Positions 16,816 to 26,220 of a stretch of DNA of 64,000 nt are shown here, piece by piece. The position numbers and the translations under genes were made by a program. A model generated the notes under the pieces. That model was not told where the DNA came from. It made no database searches and saw only the letters and a list, made by a program, of their open reading frames with translations. Each line of letters begins with the position of its first letter. The first letter of the stretch is position 1. Origin of the DNA: Actinomycetaceae bacterium (GTDB lineage Bacteria > Actinomycetota > Actinomycetes > Actinomycetales > Actinomycetaceae); contig JAUNHH010000005.1 of NCBI GenBank assembly GCA_030524055.1, positions 116,056-180,055 of the forward strand, written 5' to 3'.

Positions 16816-18237
16816 ATGACCACTGCACTTGCCGTTGACCTCGGCTCTGCCTCCGGACGCATCCTGGCAGGCACCCTTGAAGATGGACGTATTGCCATTA
16901 CGGAAATCCACCGTTTTAAACATGAGGCCCAACGTCAAGACGGCCACCTCGTGTGGGATGTGGACACAATGTGGGACGAGATTGTTCAGGGGCTGCGCGC
17001 AGCAGTTGACCAATTTCCGGACGCTTCTTCTGTCTCAGTAGACACCTGGGGTGTTGATTTTGTGCCGCTGGATGCCAACGATCAGCCAGTTGGCCCAGCG
17101 CGCGCCTACCGCGATGAGCGCACCACCCGCACCCTGGACGCCTTCCGCGAGCGCGTCAGCGACCGTGACTTTTTCTCTTTGACCGGTATTGCTCCGGCCA
17201 CCATTAATACGGCGAATCAACTTTTTGCTTTGCGGGCCGAAGAACCCGAATTGGCTGAAAAAATCCAGACGATTCTCCTTCTCCCGGACTTTTTCGCATG
17301 GAAACTGAGCGGCGTTAAGGGCTGGTCGCGCTCGATTGCGTCATCAACAGGGTTGTGTCAGCCGGGCTCTGGCGCCTGGTCCGATGAGGTCTTCCGTCTT
17401 TTAGAGATTCCGCGTACCTGGGTGGGGTCATTGGAGTCAGATCTGACGGTGGTTGGCCCGTGCACCGTCCCAGGATTAGAACATTTAACTGTGGTGCGTG
17501 GTGGCGCCCATGATACGGCGTGTGCTGTCCATGCTTTGCCGATTGACGAGGGCGTTGACGCCTGGTGGTTGTCGTGCGGGTCCTGGTCTGTGCTGGGCGC
17601 AATGGAAGATCATGCGTTGACAACGGATGCGGCTTTTGAATTGGGGATGACGAATGAGTCGCGCACCGATGGGGGAGTGCGTCCCTTATTCAATATTACG
17701 GGTATGTGGATTTTGCAGGAGTTGCAACGTGAGTGGGAGAGGCAGGGCCGGCCCACGGATACTGATGAGTTGGTGGCGGCTGCCCGTCAATGCCCGACTC
17801 CTAATGCGTTGATTAATCCTGATGATCCGCGTTTTGCGGAACCTGGGGAGATGGTCGAAAAGATTAATGCTGCCCTATCCGAAGGGAACGAGGGCGCAGC
17901 CGCGGTACTGCCGGCTTCTGACGCTGAATATGTGCGTCTCGTTATTGAATCTTTCGCTGCGCGTTATGCGCGCGGTATTGATGATCTTGCAGCGATTACG
18001 GGGCGTCGCCCGGAGCAACTCAATATTGTCGGTGGCGGGTCGCGTAACCATCTTCTGTGTGACTTGACGGCCACAGCGGCGAATATGCGCGTGGTGGCTG
18101 GCCCTGTCGAGGCTTCGATTCTGGGTTCTCTTCTGGCTCAGCTGGAAGTTCTTGGCCATGTGGATGCCGCATCGCGTCCTGGCATTATTGCTGCTACTGC
18201 TCACACCCATGTCCATGAGCCTCATGTTGACAAATAA
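16816..18237 (+). CDS. FGGY-family kinase, rhamnulokinase-like (probable fuculokinase)
   Basis: A 473-residue sugar kinase. VDLGSASGRILAGTL at the N-terminus is the ATP-phosphate loop, and VSVDTWGVDFVPLD, SCGSWSVLG and LNIVGGGSRNHLLCDLTA are family blocks. These blocks match RhaB (rhamnulokinase) better than E. coli FucK. In some other bacteria the L-fuculose kinase is of this RhaB-like type. With fucI upstream and fucU downstream, the product is probably L-fuculose 1-phosphate. GGAAAGG precedes the ATG; a longer frame upstream is not conserved. The 3' end overlaps the next start by 14 bases. Confidence 0.88.
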   Translation: MTTALAVDLGSASGRILAGTLEDGRIAITEIHRFKHEAQRQDGHLVWDVDTMWDEIVQGLRAAVDQFPDASSVSVDTWGVDFVPLDANDQPVGPARAYRDERTTRTLDAFRERVSDRDFFSLTGIAPATINTANQLFALRAEEPELAEKIQTILLLPDFFAWKLSGVKGWSRSIASSTGLCQPGSGAWSDEVFRLLEIPRTWVGSLESDLTVVGPCTVPGLEHLTVVRGGAHDTACAVHALPIDEGVDAWWLSCGSWSVLGAMEDHALTTDAAFELGMTNESRTDGGVRPLFNITGMWILQELQREWERQGRPTDTDELVAAARQCPTPNALINPDDPRFAEPGEMVEKINAALSEGNEGAAAVLPASDAEYVRLVIESFAARYARGIDDLAAITGRRPEQLNIVGGGSRNHLLCDLTATAANMRVVAGPVEASILGSLLAQLEVLGHVDAASRPGIIAATAHTHVHEPHVDK

Positions 18238-19207
18238 GCGGGTGTCACAATCTGACGTTGCCCGAATGGCCGGTGTGTCAACGAATACCGTGTCACGGGT
18301 GGTGCGTGGAGATCCAGAGGTGTCCTCGGAAACTCGCGCGCGGATTGAGGCCCTTCTTGATGAAGTGGGGTATCGCCCGAATTATGCGGCCCGGTCGTTA
18401 GCGTCACGGCGCACAGGGGTGCTGCATATTGCGCTTGCGGCGCCAATGTTTCACGGTCATGGTCGCACGCTCTTGGCGGTGATGAATGCGGCGTCATTGG
18501 CAGGTTTCCACGTGTCGGTGTCGAATTTGTGGGAGCGTGAAGGGCGCCATGATAGTGGCTTGGCGCCTTTTGATGTTGATGCTGTGGTTGTCCTTGGTGG
18601 CCAGGATCCGACAGTGGAAATGGCGCTGCAGGTTGGTCAGCGTGTACCCACTGTCTTATTGCTGTCGTCGGAGCAGAAATTGTCTGGGGTCTCCACTGTT
18701 GCGGTGGATAATATTCGGGGGTCTCGCCTGGCCACGGAACATATTGTCCGCCAGGGTGTCGATGATATTGTGCATCTGGCTGGCCCGCGGTCGTGGGGGG
18801 ATGCGGGCACCCGTCAACTTGGTTTTGAGCAGGTTTGTGCTGAAGCTGGAGTTGAGGGCGAGATTCTTCCTGCTGATTCGTGGAATGCCCGTGACGGGTA
18901 CGATGCTATTCGTCATTTGGCTGATTTGCCGGTGGGGTTGGTATGTGCCAATGACCAATTGGCAATGGGGGCGATTCGTGCCATCCATGAACGCGGGGTG
19001 CCTATCCCACGGGGGGTGCGTGTGGTGGGCTTTGACGATATGGATGGAGCTGATTGTTTTGTCCCGCCTCTGACCACTATTCGCCAGCCTTTTGATCGTG
19101 TGGGACGCACGGCAGTGCGGCTTGTGCGCCAAATGCTTGATGGTGAGGGCGTAGCTGATGTCCTCATCGAACCGGAGTTGGTTATTCGAGCAAGTTCCAC
19201 ACCCTAA
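18224..19207 (+). CDS. LacI-family regulator of the fucose cluster
   Basis: A 327-residue repressor. The helix-turn-helix VSQSDVARMAGVSTNTVSRV begins at about residue 7 and is followed by the hinge VGYRPNYAARSLAS. The C-terminal two thirds are the periplasmic-binding-like effector domain (VGFDDMDGADCFVPPLTTIR near the end). Start is uncertain: ATG 18224, TTG 18227 or GTG 18242 would all keep the helix-turn-helix. It overlaps the kinase gene, so the regulator is made with its own target operon. Effector probably a fucose-pathway sugar or phosphate. Confidence 0.88.
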   Translation: MLTNKRVSQSDVARMAGVSTNTVSRVVRGDPEVSSETRARIEALLDEVGYRPNYAARSLASRRTGVLHIALAAPMFHGHGRTLLAVMNAASLAGFHVSVSNLWEREGRHDSGLAPFDVDAVVVLGGQDPTVEMALQVGQRVPTVLLLSSEQKLSGVSTVAVDNIRGSRLATEHIVRQGVDDIVHLAGPRSWGDAGTRQLGFEQVCAEAGVEGEILPADSWNARDGYDAIRHLADLPVGLVCANDQLAMGAIRAIHERGVPIPRGVRVVGFDDMDGADCFVPPLTTIRQPFDRVGRTAVRLVRQMLDGEGVADVLIEPELVIRASSTP

Positions 19208-19263
19208 GGGCGGTGTCCTCATCGTCGAGTGAATCCACTGTTCCATTAGTGAAGGAGAAAATC

Positions 19264-19695
19264 ATGTTGTACGGTCCGATGACTCATCCGCAGTTTTTGC
19301 GGGCTTTGGCGGCCAGTGGCCACGGGTCGAAGATTCTCATTGGGGATGGGAATTATCCGCATACGACGGGGGTGAATCCGCGTGCGGAGTTGGTGAGTTT
19401 GAATCTGGCTCCAGGTTTGCTCACGGTCAGCCAGATTTTGGCGGTCCTGAAGGACACTATTCCGATTGAAAAGGCTGAGCTTATGGTGCCCGAGCCTGGT
19501 CAGCCTGAGATTGATATTCCTGCTCATAGGGAGTATCGCGAGACTTTGCCCGATGTTGAGTTTGGCGAGATTCCTCGTTTTGCTTTCTATGAGGCTGCCC
19601 GTAGTGAGGATGTGGGCATTATGGTTGCCAGTGGTGATCAGCGCCTGTATGCGAATATTCTTCTCACTGTTGGGGTGCGGCAACCCGGGCAGTAG
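19264..19695 (+). CDS. fucU: L-fucose mutarotase (FucU/RbsD family)
   Basis: A 143-residue protein matching the FucU/RbsD family length of about 140. It interconverts the alpha and beta anomers of L-fucose so the isomerase gets its preferred form. MLYGPMTHPQFLRALAASGH and LIGDGNYPHTTGVNPRAELV hold the His, Asp and Tyr active-site residues; the tail has SGDQRLYANILLTVG. GAAGGAG lies before the ATG at 19264. It closes the fuc gene set and is followed by a strong hairpin terminator. Confidence 0.9.
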   Translation: MLYGPMTHPQFLRALAASGHGSKILIGDGNYPHTTGVNPRAELVSLNLAPGLLTVSQILAVLKDTIPIEKAELMVPEPGQPEIDIPAHREYRETLPDVEFGEIPRFAFYEAARSEDVGIMVASGDQRLYANILLTVGVRQPGQ

Positions 19696-19711
19696 TGGCG
19701 TTTTCCGCTTT

Positions 19712-19749
19712 GCCCCGTTCTCGTTGATTGTCATTGACGAGGGCGGGGC
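19712..19749 (+). terminator. Terminator after fucU, 13-mer pair
   Basis: GCCCCGTTCTCGT (19712-19724) pairs with the exact word ACGAGGGCGGGGC (19737-19749) through 11 Watson-Crick and two G-U pairs. TCCTCTTTT follows, which makes it a good rho-independent terminator for the plus strand. Confidence 0.8.
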
Positions 19750-19876
19750 TCCTCTTTTCCTACCTGCGCACATTGCTCTCATCTGCCTGTTGCGCACTTT
19801 CGTTTTACTGACTACTCTTGGGGTAACAGAAAGTTAATCGTCAAGGAAGTCGTCATCTGTAAAGGAGGGAGCGCCA

Positions 19877-20623
19877 GTGACCCGCCAAGAACGCGCAGAC
19901 TTTATTCTCGATCGTCTTGCCGCTGAAGGTGAAGTTTCTGTTGCCAGTCTTGCCGATGACCTGGGCGTTTCCCTAGTGACTATCCGTACCGCTTTAAAGG
20001 ACCTCGAAGAAAGCGGTTATCTCATGCGCACCCATGGGGGAGCGCGCCCCACTGCCTACCGCAATATTCATTTGCGCCAAAGTGATCGTCCAGAGCAAAA
20101 AGATCGTATAGCGAAAGCCGCGGCCGCCATGATCCGCGACGAAGACCGCATTATGATCGAGGCCGGCACCACCTGCAGTCAGATCGTTAAGTACCTCAGC
20201 GCTCACCGGGGAGTGCAGATCGTGACAAACTCCGTCCTCGTTTTTGCCAATGCCCGATCCAATCCGAATCTGACAGTCACCCTGACAGGCGGGCAATTCC
20301 GCCCCGAATCTGAATCCCTTGTCGGCCCTGTCGCAGAACGTTCCATTAACTCATTCAACGCTCGCCTTGCTTTCCTTGGCACCGACGGGGTCAGCGCTCA
20401 CCGGGGCCTGACCACCCAACTCGTAGAAGGCGGCCAGGTTGCCACCCTCATGCGTGAGCGCGCTGAAGAAACCTGGCTGCTGGCTGACTCCTCAAAATAC
20501 GGGCGGGTTGGCTTTGTAAGTTTCATGGGAGTTGACGCCATTACCGGCATCATTACTGATGATGAATTGGCGGAAAGTTCCAGAGAAGAACTGGCTGCGC
20601 ACACCATGGTGCGCATCGTCTAA
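19877..20623 (+). CDS. DeoR-family sugar regulator
   Basis: A 248-residue repressor of the usual DeoR size. The N-terminal helix-turn-helix is VSVASLADDLGVSLVTIRTA, followed by LEESGYLMRTHGGARP, the family's wing. The C-terminal domain (about 75-235) is the sugar-phosphate sensing fold, with MIEAGTTCSQIVKYL as phosphate-binding loop and LLADSSKYGRVGFV near the end. E. coli FucR belongs to this family. GTG start with AAAGGAGGG upstream. It leads the E2-E3-E1 operon 12 bases before E2 and probably controls it. Confidence 0.9.
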   Translation: MTRQERADFILDRLAAEGEVSVASLADDLGVSLVTIRTALKDLEESGYLMRTHGGARPTAYRNIHLRQSDRPEQKDRIAKAAAAMIRDEDRIMIEAGTTCSQIVKYLSAHRGVQIVTNSVLVFANARSNPNLTVTLTGGQFRPESESLVGPVAERSINSFNARLAFLGTDGVSAHRGLTTQLVEGGQVATLMRERAEETWLLADSSKYGRVGFVSFMGVDAITGIITDDELAESSREELAAHTMVRIV

Positions 20624-20635
20624 GGAGAAGAACAT

Positions 20636-22012
20636 ATGGCCACCACAGTTGTGATGCCTCAGCTCGGAAATTCCGTCGAATCCTGTCTCATTATGTCCTG
20701 GGAAGTTGCCGTCGGCGACACCGTCACCGTGGACCAGACCCTGTGCTCTATTGAAACTGACAAAGCCACAATGGATGTCCCCAGCACTGAAGCTGGTACT
20801 GTCCTGGCCCTCCTGTGGGAAGAAGGCGACGAAGTTCCCGTTAAAGATCCCATTGTGATTGTGGGCGAGTCGGGCGAAGATATTTCCGCACTTTTGCCCG
20901 CTGGCTCTGCATCCAGCGACGAGGGCGGGGCCGACACTACTGAGGCTGACGCCCCCGAAGCGGCACCTGCCACTGCCGCGCCTTCTTTTGCGACCACTGC
21001 CTCTACTGGCGCGATTTCTCCACGCGCTCGCGGATTGGCTGCCGCTAATGGTGTTGATACCGCTGAACTGACCCAAGGCTCTGGTCCGCATGGCCGCGTT
21101 ATTGAACGCGATGTTCACGCCCACTTAGCGGCTACGCCCGCCCGCACCTCCGCTGCTATTGCTGCAGGTGGCACTGCTGCGGCCGGAACCGGCATTGGTG
21201 GCCGAGTCACTACTGGCGATATTGCTGCCGCAGCTGCTGCCCCCGCCGAAGCGCAAGTTGCAGTTAGTGGCGCACCCTCCGCCCTCGCCACTCTTCCTGC
21301 TGCGGAATTCCCTGGCGCCACCACCGCCACCCCGCTCAAAGGCATCCGCAAGGTTGTGGCCGAACGTATGCAAGCCTCGCTGGCTGAAGCGGCACAACTG
21401 TCCTACACCGTCTCCGCTAACGCCGCTGGCCTCCTCGGCTTGCGGAAGAAGCTGAAGAACTCCGACGAATCCCTGGGTCTCAACGCCATTACTATTGGCG
21501 ACCTTGTGGGCTACGCCGTGGTGAAAACCCTCGTCAAGTACCCCAGCTTTAATGCCCACCTGGCAGACGGTACCCTCACCACCTTCGAGCAGGTCCACCT
21601 TGGTTTTGCTGCAGACACCCCCCGCGGCCTCCTCGTGCCCGTCGTGCGCAGCGCCCAGGCAATGAGCCTGAAACAATTCTCCGCCGCCTCCAAACAGCTG
21701 GCAGCTGACGCCATTGGCGGCACCATTAACCCCGACCTGCTGTCCGGTGGCACCTTCACCGTGTCCAACCTGGGCTCCTTCGGAGTGGAAACCTTTACCC
21801 CCATTATTAACCGGCCACAAACCGCCATCCTTGGGGTTGCTGCTATTACTCCACGGCCCACCGTGGGCGCTGATGGCACCATCGGTGTGGAACAACGCAT
21901 TGGATTCTCCCTGACCGCCGACCACCAAGTGATTGATGGAGCCGACGCCGCCCGATTCCTCCGCGACCTCGTGGCCGCCATTGAAAATATCGACGTCACC
22001 GTCCTGGCCTGA
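20636..22012 (+). CDS. 2-oxoacid/acetoin dehydrogenase E2 acyltransferase
   Basis: A 458-residue E2 core. The lipoyl domain (1-80) has the swinging-arm lysine in ETDKATMDV at about residue 44. An Ala/Glu-rich linker follows, with the dispersed word inside it (20919-20931). A subunit-binding domain (about 121-165, ISPRARGLAAANG) and a second, decayed-looking linker copy come next. The catalytic domain fills the last 230 residues and ends with the active-site DHQVIDG (family HxxxDG). It would pass an acyl group to CoA. Only one lipoyl domain is present. The following E3 and E1 genes make the complex complete. Confidence 0.9.
   Translation: MATTVVMPQLGNSVESCLIMSWEVAVGDTVTVDQTLCSIETDKATMDVPSTEAGTVLALLWEEGDEVPVKDPIVIVGESGEDISALLPAGSASSDEGGADTTEADAPEAAPATAAPSFATTASTGAISPRARGLAAANGVDTAELTQGSGPHGRVIERDVHAHLAATPARTSAAIAAGGTAAAGTGIGGRVTTGDIAAAAAAPAEAQVAVSGAPSALATLPAAEFPGATTATPLKGIRKVVAERMQASLAEAAQLSYTVSANAAGLLGLRKKLKNSDESLGLNAITIGDLVGYAVVKTLVKYPSFNAHLADGTLTTFEQVHLGFAADTPRGLLVPVVRSAQAMSLKQFSAASKQLAADAIGGTINPDLLSGGTFTVSNLGSFGVETFTPIINRPQTAILGVAAITPRPTVGADGTIGVEQRIGFSLTADHQVIDGADAARFLRDLVAAIENIDVTVLA
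20919..20931 (+). repeat. Exact 13-mer inside the E2 coding sequence
   Basis: ACGAGGGCGGGGC occurs in frame in the flexible linker after the lipoyl domain and is translated as part of SDEGGADT. The linker tolerates insertions, which may be why a copy persists there. Confidence 0.8.
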
Positions 22013-22043
22013 CATATCTCATCTGAAAGAAGACAACACACTC

Positions 22044-23411
22044 ATGAGTGATACCCATTTCGACGTCATTGTTCTCGGGGGCGGCCCCGGCGGATATATT
22101 GCCGCCGAAAGACTTGGCCACGCAGGCAAAAAAGTCCTCCTCATTGAAGAAAACGCCCTTGGTGGCACCTGCCTTAATGTCGGCTGTATCCCCACAAAAA
22201 CCCTGCTCAATGGCGCAAAAAACTACCTCCACGCCAAAGAAGCAAGCCAATTCGGAGTAGATGCCACAGGCGTCACCTTCGACTGGGGCAAAATGCAAGC
22301 CTGGAAAGAACAGGTCGTATCCGGCCTGGTCAGTGGAGTCGGCGCCGCCGAACGTAAAGCCGGCGTCACTGTGGTGAGCGCCCGCGGATATTTCAATGGC
22401 CCAGGATCAGTCACCGCAGATGGCACCACCTACACCAGTGAACATGTCATCCTTGCCACCGGCTCAGTCCCCGCCATGCCGCCCCTACCAGGAAGCGAGA
22501 ATAACCCCGCCATTGTGGACTCCACCGGGATCCTTTCCCTCGAAGAAGTCCCCTCACGGCTGGCCGTCATTGGCGGCGGCGTCATTGGCGTCGAATTTGC
22601 CTCCCTTTTCTCCACCCTCGGGTCGGAAGTGACCGTCATTGAAATGGCGCCGGAAATCCTGCCCTTTATGGATGACGATATGGCCGCACAACTGCGCGGC
22701 GCCATGAAAGACATTACCTTCGAGCTGGGCTGCACCGTCGAATCCCTTGACGGCGCCAGCGTCACCTACTCCAAGAACGGCGAAAAACACACCCTTGACG
22801 CTGACATTGTCCTCATGGCTGTGGGACGCCGCCCCGCCACCAGCGGATGGGGCGCCGAAGAATCCGGCCTCGACATGAATCGCGGCATCGTTGTCGATGA
22901 CCGGATGCGCACCAACCTGCCCAATGTCTGGGCCATCGGTGACGTCACCGGACGTTCCCTCCTGGCGCACGCTGCCTACCGGATGGGCGAAATCGCGGCC
23001 GCCAATATTCTCGACCCCACCGCCCACACCCGCGGCGAAGTGATGCGTTGGCACACTGTTCCCTGGGCCGTGTATTGCCTGCCCGAAGCAGCAGGGGTGG
23101 GCCTGAGTGAATCCGCCGCCAAAAAAGAGGGCCGTGACGTCCTCGTGGCAAAAGTCCCCGCACAAATGTCAGGCCGCTTTATTGCAGAAAACGGCTTTAA
23201 AGCACCAGGATCCGCCAAAGTCATTGCTGATCCCACCACCCACCAGATTCTCGGCGTCCACGTCCTTGGTGCCTACGCCGCCGAAATGATCTGGGGTGCG
23301 CAAGCCGTCCTCGAAATGGAACTCACTGTCGAAGACCTCCGCCAAGTCGTCTTCCCGCACCCCACTGTCTCGGAAGTCATCCGAGAAGCTGCCTGGGCAG
23401 TGAAAATCTGA
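22044..23411 (+). CDS. lpd: Dihydrolipoamide dehydrogenase (E3)
   Basis: A 455-residue flavoprotein disulphide reductase. It reoxidises the lipoyl arm of E2 and makes NADH. The FAD loop VIVLGGGPGGYIAAE, the redox pair GGTCLNVGCIP (two Cys), the NAD loop IGGGVIGVEFASLF and the C-terminal interface motif HPTVSEVIREAAW with the His/Glu base are all present. It lies 31 bases after E2. Lpd enzymes are often shared between complexes, but its place between E2 and E1 suggests a dedicated subunit. Confidence 0.93.
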   Translation: MSDTHFDVIVLGGGPGGYIAAERLGHAGKKVLLIEENALGGTCLNVGCIPTKTLLNGAKNYLHAKEASQFGVDATGVTFDWGKMQAWKEQVVSGLVSGVGAAERKAGVTVVSARGYFNGPGSVTADGTTYTSEHVILATGSVPAMPPLPGSENNPAIVDSTGILSLEEVPSRLAVIGGGVIGVEFASLFSTLGSEVTVIEMAPEILPFMDDDMAAQLRGAMKDITFELGCTVESLDGASVTYSKNGEKHTLDADIVLMAVGRRPATSGWGAEESGLDMNRGIVVDDRMRTNLPNVWAIGDVTGRSLLAHAAYRMGEIAAANILDPTAHTRGEVMRWHTVPWAVYCLPEAAGVGLSESAAKKEGRDVLVAKVPAQMSGRFIAENGFKAPGSAKVIADPTTHQILGVHVLGAYAAEMIWGAQAVLEMELTVEDLRQVVFPHPTVSEVIREAAWAVKI

Positions 23412-23423
23412 CCCCGCCCTCGT
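23412..23423 (-). repeat. Solitary near-exact 13-mer between E3 and E1 genes
   Basis: CCCCGCCCTCGT (12 of 13 bases, minus orientation) directly follows the E3 stop codon. No inverted partner is near, so it should not stop transcription into E1. Confidence 0.65.
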
Positions 23424-23459
23424 CCACAGCCCTCACACTGTCGTTAAGGAAAGAAGAAA

Positions 23460-25910
23460 ATGACGAAGTCCCTCATTGTTGACCCGGCTAAGGTCCGCGC
23501 TCGCGGAAGCCTGACCCTACCGGAAATCCCGATTAACACATATGAATTTGACCTCGACACTGAAGTCAAGCGCTACGGGAAAGACGGTCTTTTCCGGATG
23601 CTCGCCGACATGATTGTTGTGCGTGGCTTTGAGTCCATGCTGGACTCCATTAAGAAAACCGGCGAATGGCAGGGCATTTCCTACAACCACAAAGGCCCCG
23701 CCCACCTCGGTATTGGCCAGGAAGCCGCCTATGTTGGTCAGTCTTTCGTTCTGACCCCCGACGACCAGATTTTTGGCTCCCACCGCTCCCACGGCGAAAT
23801 CCTCGCGAAATGCTATTCCGCAATGCGGCAAATGGAATCGGGCCACCTCGAAGACATTATGAAGGGCTTCCTTGACGGAGAAACCCTGTCTTTCGCGGAA
23901 CAAATCGACTACACCGATACCGCTGACCTGACCGAAAACTTTATTCTTTTCGGCGCCCTGGCAGAAATCTTCGCCCGCAAATCCGGCTTTAACCGTGGCC
24001 TGGGCGGCTCAATGCACACCTTCTTCCTGCCTTTCGGCTCCTACCCGAATAACGCTATCGTTGGCGGCTCGGCACCGGTAGCCAATGGCGCGGCCCTCTT
24101 TAAGCGTATTAACCGCAAACCCGGCATTGTCATCTCCAATATTGGCGACGCAGCTATGGCCTGTGGCCCCGTATGGGAAGCCATGAATTTCGCGACCATG
24201 GACCAATTCGCCACCCTGTGGCGTGAAGAAGATGGCGGCTACCCACCCATCCTATTTAACTTCTTCAATAACTTCTATGGTATGGGTGGTCAGACCTTCG
24301 GTGAAACCATGGGTTACGAAGTCCTCGCCCGCGTAGGCGCAGGCCTCAACCCTGAGGCCATGCACGCCGAACGCGTTGATGGCATTAACCCCCTGGCCGT
24401 CGCCGATGCCACCAGTCGTAAGAAGAAGATCCTCGAAGAAGGTCGCGGACCGGTCCTCATGGACACCCTGACCTACCGCTTCTCCGGGCACTCACCCTCG
24501 GATGCCTCCTCCTACCGTAACCAGGATGAAGTGGCCCTGTGGGAAGAAGTCGATTGCATTAAGAGCTTCTCCGAACTCCTCATCTCCAACGGCATCACCA
24601 CTCAGCATGACATTGACGAATACACCGCTCGCTTTACCGAGAAGCTCGTCAAGGTCCTCAAACTGGCCACCGACGAAGACAACTGCCCGCGCGTGGCCGA
24701 TGGGTATATCGAGACCGTCATGTTCTCCAATACCCCCACCGAAGCCATGGACGAGGGCGAAGCCGAAATTACTCTTGAAGGCAACCCTCGCGTCGCTGCC
24801 CTGGAAAAGAAGATCCGCTCATCAGTAGACGAAAACGGCAAGCCCGTGTCCAAGATGAAGATGTTCCAATTCCGTGACGGCCTCTTTGAAGCTCTTCTCC
24901 ACCGCTTCTCCATCGACCCCACAATGGCAGCCTGGGGCGAAGAAAACCGCGACTGGGGTGGCGCCTTCGCTGTCTACCGCGGCCTGACCGAAGCCCTGCC
25001 CTACCGCCGCCTCTTCAACTCACCCATTGCAGAAGCCTCCATTGTGGGCGCTGGCGTTGGCTATGCCATGGCTGGCGGACGCGCCGTCGTTGAACTCATG
25101 TACTGCGACTTCCTTGGACGAGCCGGCGACGAAGTCTTCAACCAGATGGCCAAGTGGCAATCCATGTCAGCCGGACTGCTAAAGATGCCCCTGGTCCTGC
25201 GCGTATCCGTAGGTAATAAGTACGGAGCCCAGCACTCTCAGGACTGGACGGCTCTAACCGCCCATATTCCTGGCCTGAAAGTCTTCTTCCCCACCACACC
25301 CACCGACGCAAAGGGCATGTTGAACCTGGCTTTGCGTGGTACTGACCCGGTGGTCTTCTTCGAGTCCCAACTCCTGTATGACAAGGGCGAAGACTTTGAA
25401 CCTGGCGGCGTGCCCACCGGCTACTACGAGACCCCAGAAGGGGAGCCCGCTATTCGCCGCGAAGGCACCGATATTACGATTGCCACCATTGGGGCCACCG
25501 TTTATCGTGCCCTCGAAGCCGCCGATATTCTCCAAGAGAAATATGGCATGAGCGCCGAAGTAATCGACCTTCGCTTTATTGCTCCACTGAACTACGACAA
25601 ACTCATTGAGTCAGTGCGCAAAACTGGTCGTCTTCTGCTCTCCTCTGACGCCGTGGAACGCGGCAACTTCCTCCACACCGTGGCCACCAATGTTCAGGCT
25701 CAGGCCTTCGACGCATTGGATGCCCCTATTGTGGTGGTCGGTAGCCGCAATGGCATCACCCCAGGACCGGAGCTGGAATCCTACTTCTTCCCGCAACCGG
25801 AGTGGATGATTGATGCCATCCACGAACGAATCGTTCCTCTGCCTGGTCATACTCCCTCCTCAAACCAGACAGAGAACGAATTGGCTCGCCGGAATCGTTT
25901 AGGAATCTGA
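23460..25910 (+). CDS. Fused alpha-beta ThDP-dependent dehydrogenase E1
   Basis: An 816-residue E1 in which both subunits are one chain. Residues about 60-440 are the alpha part: [20 protein letters not shown] and the diphosphate/Mg motif running from GDAAMACGP to [11 protein letters not shown]. Note GDA where GDG is common. Residues about 470-800 are the beta part: [40 protein letters not shown] and the C-terminal transketolase-like domain DGLFEALLH...[12 protein letters not shown]. Ordinary PDH of actinobacteria uses an AceE-type chain of about 900 residues, so this is not the housekeeping enzyme; it is closer to acetoin or branched-chain types. With a sugar cluster around it, it may cleave a deoxysugar-derived ketone oxidatively to an acyl-CoA. 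Confidence 0.85.
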   Translation: MTKSLIVDPAKVRARGSLTLPEIPINTYEFDLDTEVKRYGKDGLFRMLADMIVVRGFESMLDSIKKTGEWQGISYNHKGPAHLGIGQEAAYVGQSFVLTPDDQIFGSHRSHGEILAKCYSAMRQMESGHLEDIMKGFLDGETLSFAEQIDYTDTADLTENFILFGALAEIFARKSGFNRGLGGSMHTFFLPFGSYPNNAIVGGSAPVANGAALFKRINRKPGIVISNIGDAAMACGPVWEAMNFATMDQFATLWREEDGGYPPILFNFFNNFYGMGGQTFGETMGYEVLARVGAGLNPEAMHAERVDGINPLAVADATSRKKKILEEGRGPVLMDTLTYRFSGHSPSDASSYRNQDEVALWEEVDCIKSFSELLISNGITTQHDIDEYTARFTEKLVKVLKLATDEDNCPRVADGYIETVMFSNTPTEAMDEGEAEITLEGNPRVAALEKKIRSSVDENGKPVSKMKMFQFRDGLFEALLHRFSIDPTMAAWGEENRDWGGAFAVYRGLTEALPYRRLFNSPIAEASIVGAGVGYAMAGGRAVVELMYCDFLGRAGDEVFNQMAKWQSMSAGLLKMPLVLRVSVGNKYGAQHSQDWTALTAHIPGLKVFFPTTPTDAKGMLNLALRGTDPVVFFESQLLYDKGEDFEPGGVPTGYYETPEGEPAIRREGTDITIATIGATVYRALEAADILQEKYGMSAEVIDLRFIAPLNYDKLIESVRKTGRLLLSSDAVERGNFLHTVATNVQAQAFDALDAPIVVVGSRNGITPGPELESYFFPQPEWMIDAIHERIVPLPGHTPSSNQTENELARRNRLGI

Positions 25911-25938
25911 ATCGTTAGGCCCGGTGAGTCAAAGGCTG

Positions 25939-26017
25939 GCGGGGGAGGAGACTCTCCCGCTGGCCGCCTGGGGTGTGCGAGGACGGGGCGCGGATGAATA
26001 ATCCGCTCCCATCCTCG
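25939..26017 (+). terminator. Two successive hairpins after the E1 gene
   Basis: GCGGGGGAG (25939-25947) pairs with CTCTCCCGC (25952-25960) with one G-U pair. A second imperfect hairpin spans 25978-26017, its left arm beginning CGAGGACGGGGC, a one-base variant of the dispersed word. No T-run follows. The rest of 26018-26220 holds a degenerate word copy at 26093-26105 and presumably the next promoter. Confidence 0.55.
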
Positions 26018-26220
26018 CCACTACCAGGTCATTAGGAATGATCCGCTATCAAAATGGCAGGTTAATACTGGAATGTGGGAAAGTGATCTTTGGCTCCGCC
26101 CTCGTGCCTAGCAAATGTCCACTTTGCCCACGAGCTCCCCAAAAAAGTCCCATGGCCTCGTAAACTAAATTGCTCGCTCCTGGGCACTGACACCAGAACC
26201 TGTCGAAAGGACTCCCTGCA

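Noticed and set aside
21125..22015. Long minus-strand frame of 296 codons opposite the E2 gene
   Set aside because: It is Gly/His/Ser-rich with no known domain and lies fully antisense to a well-supported gene.
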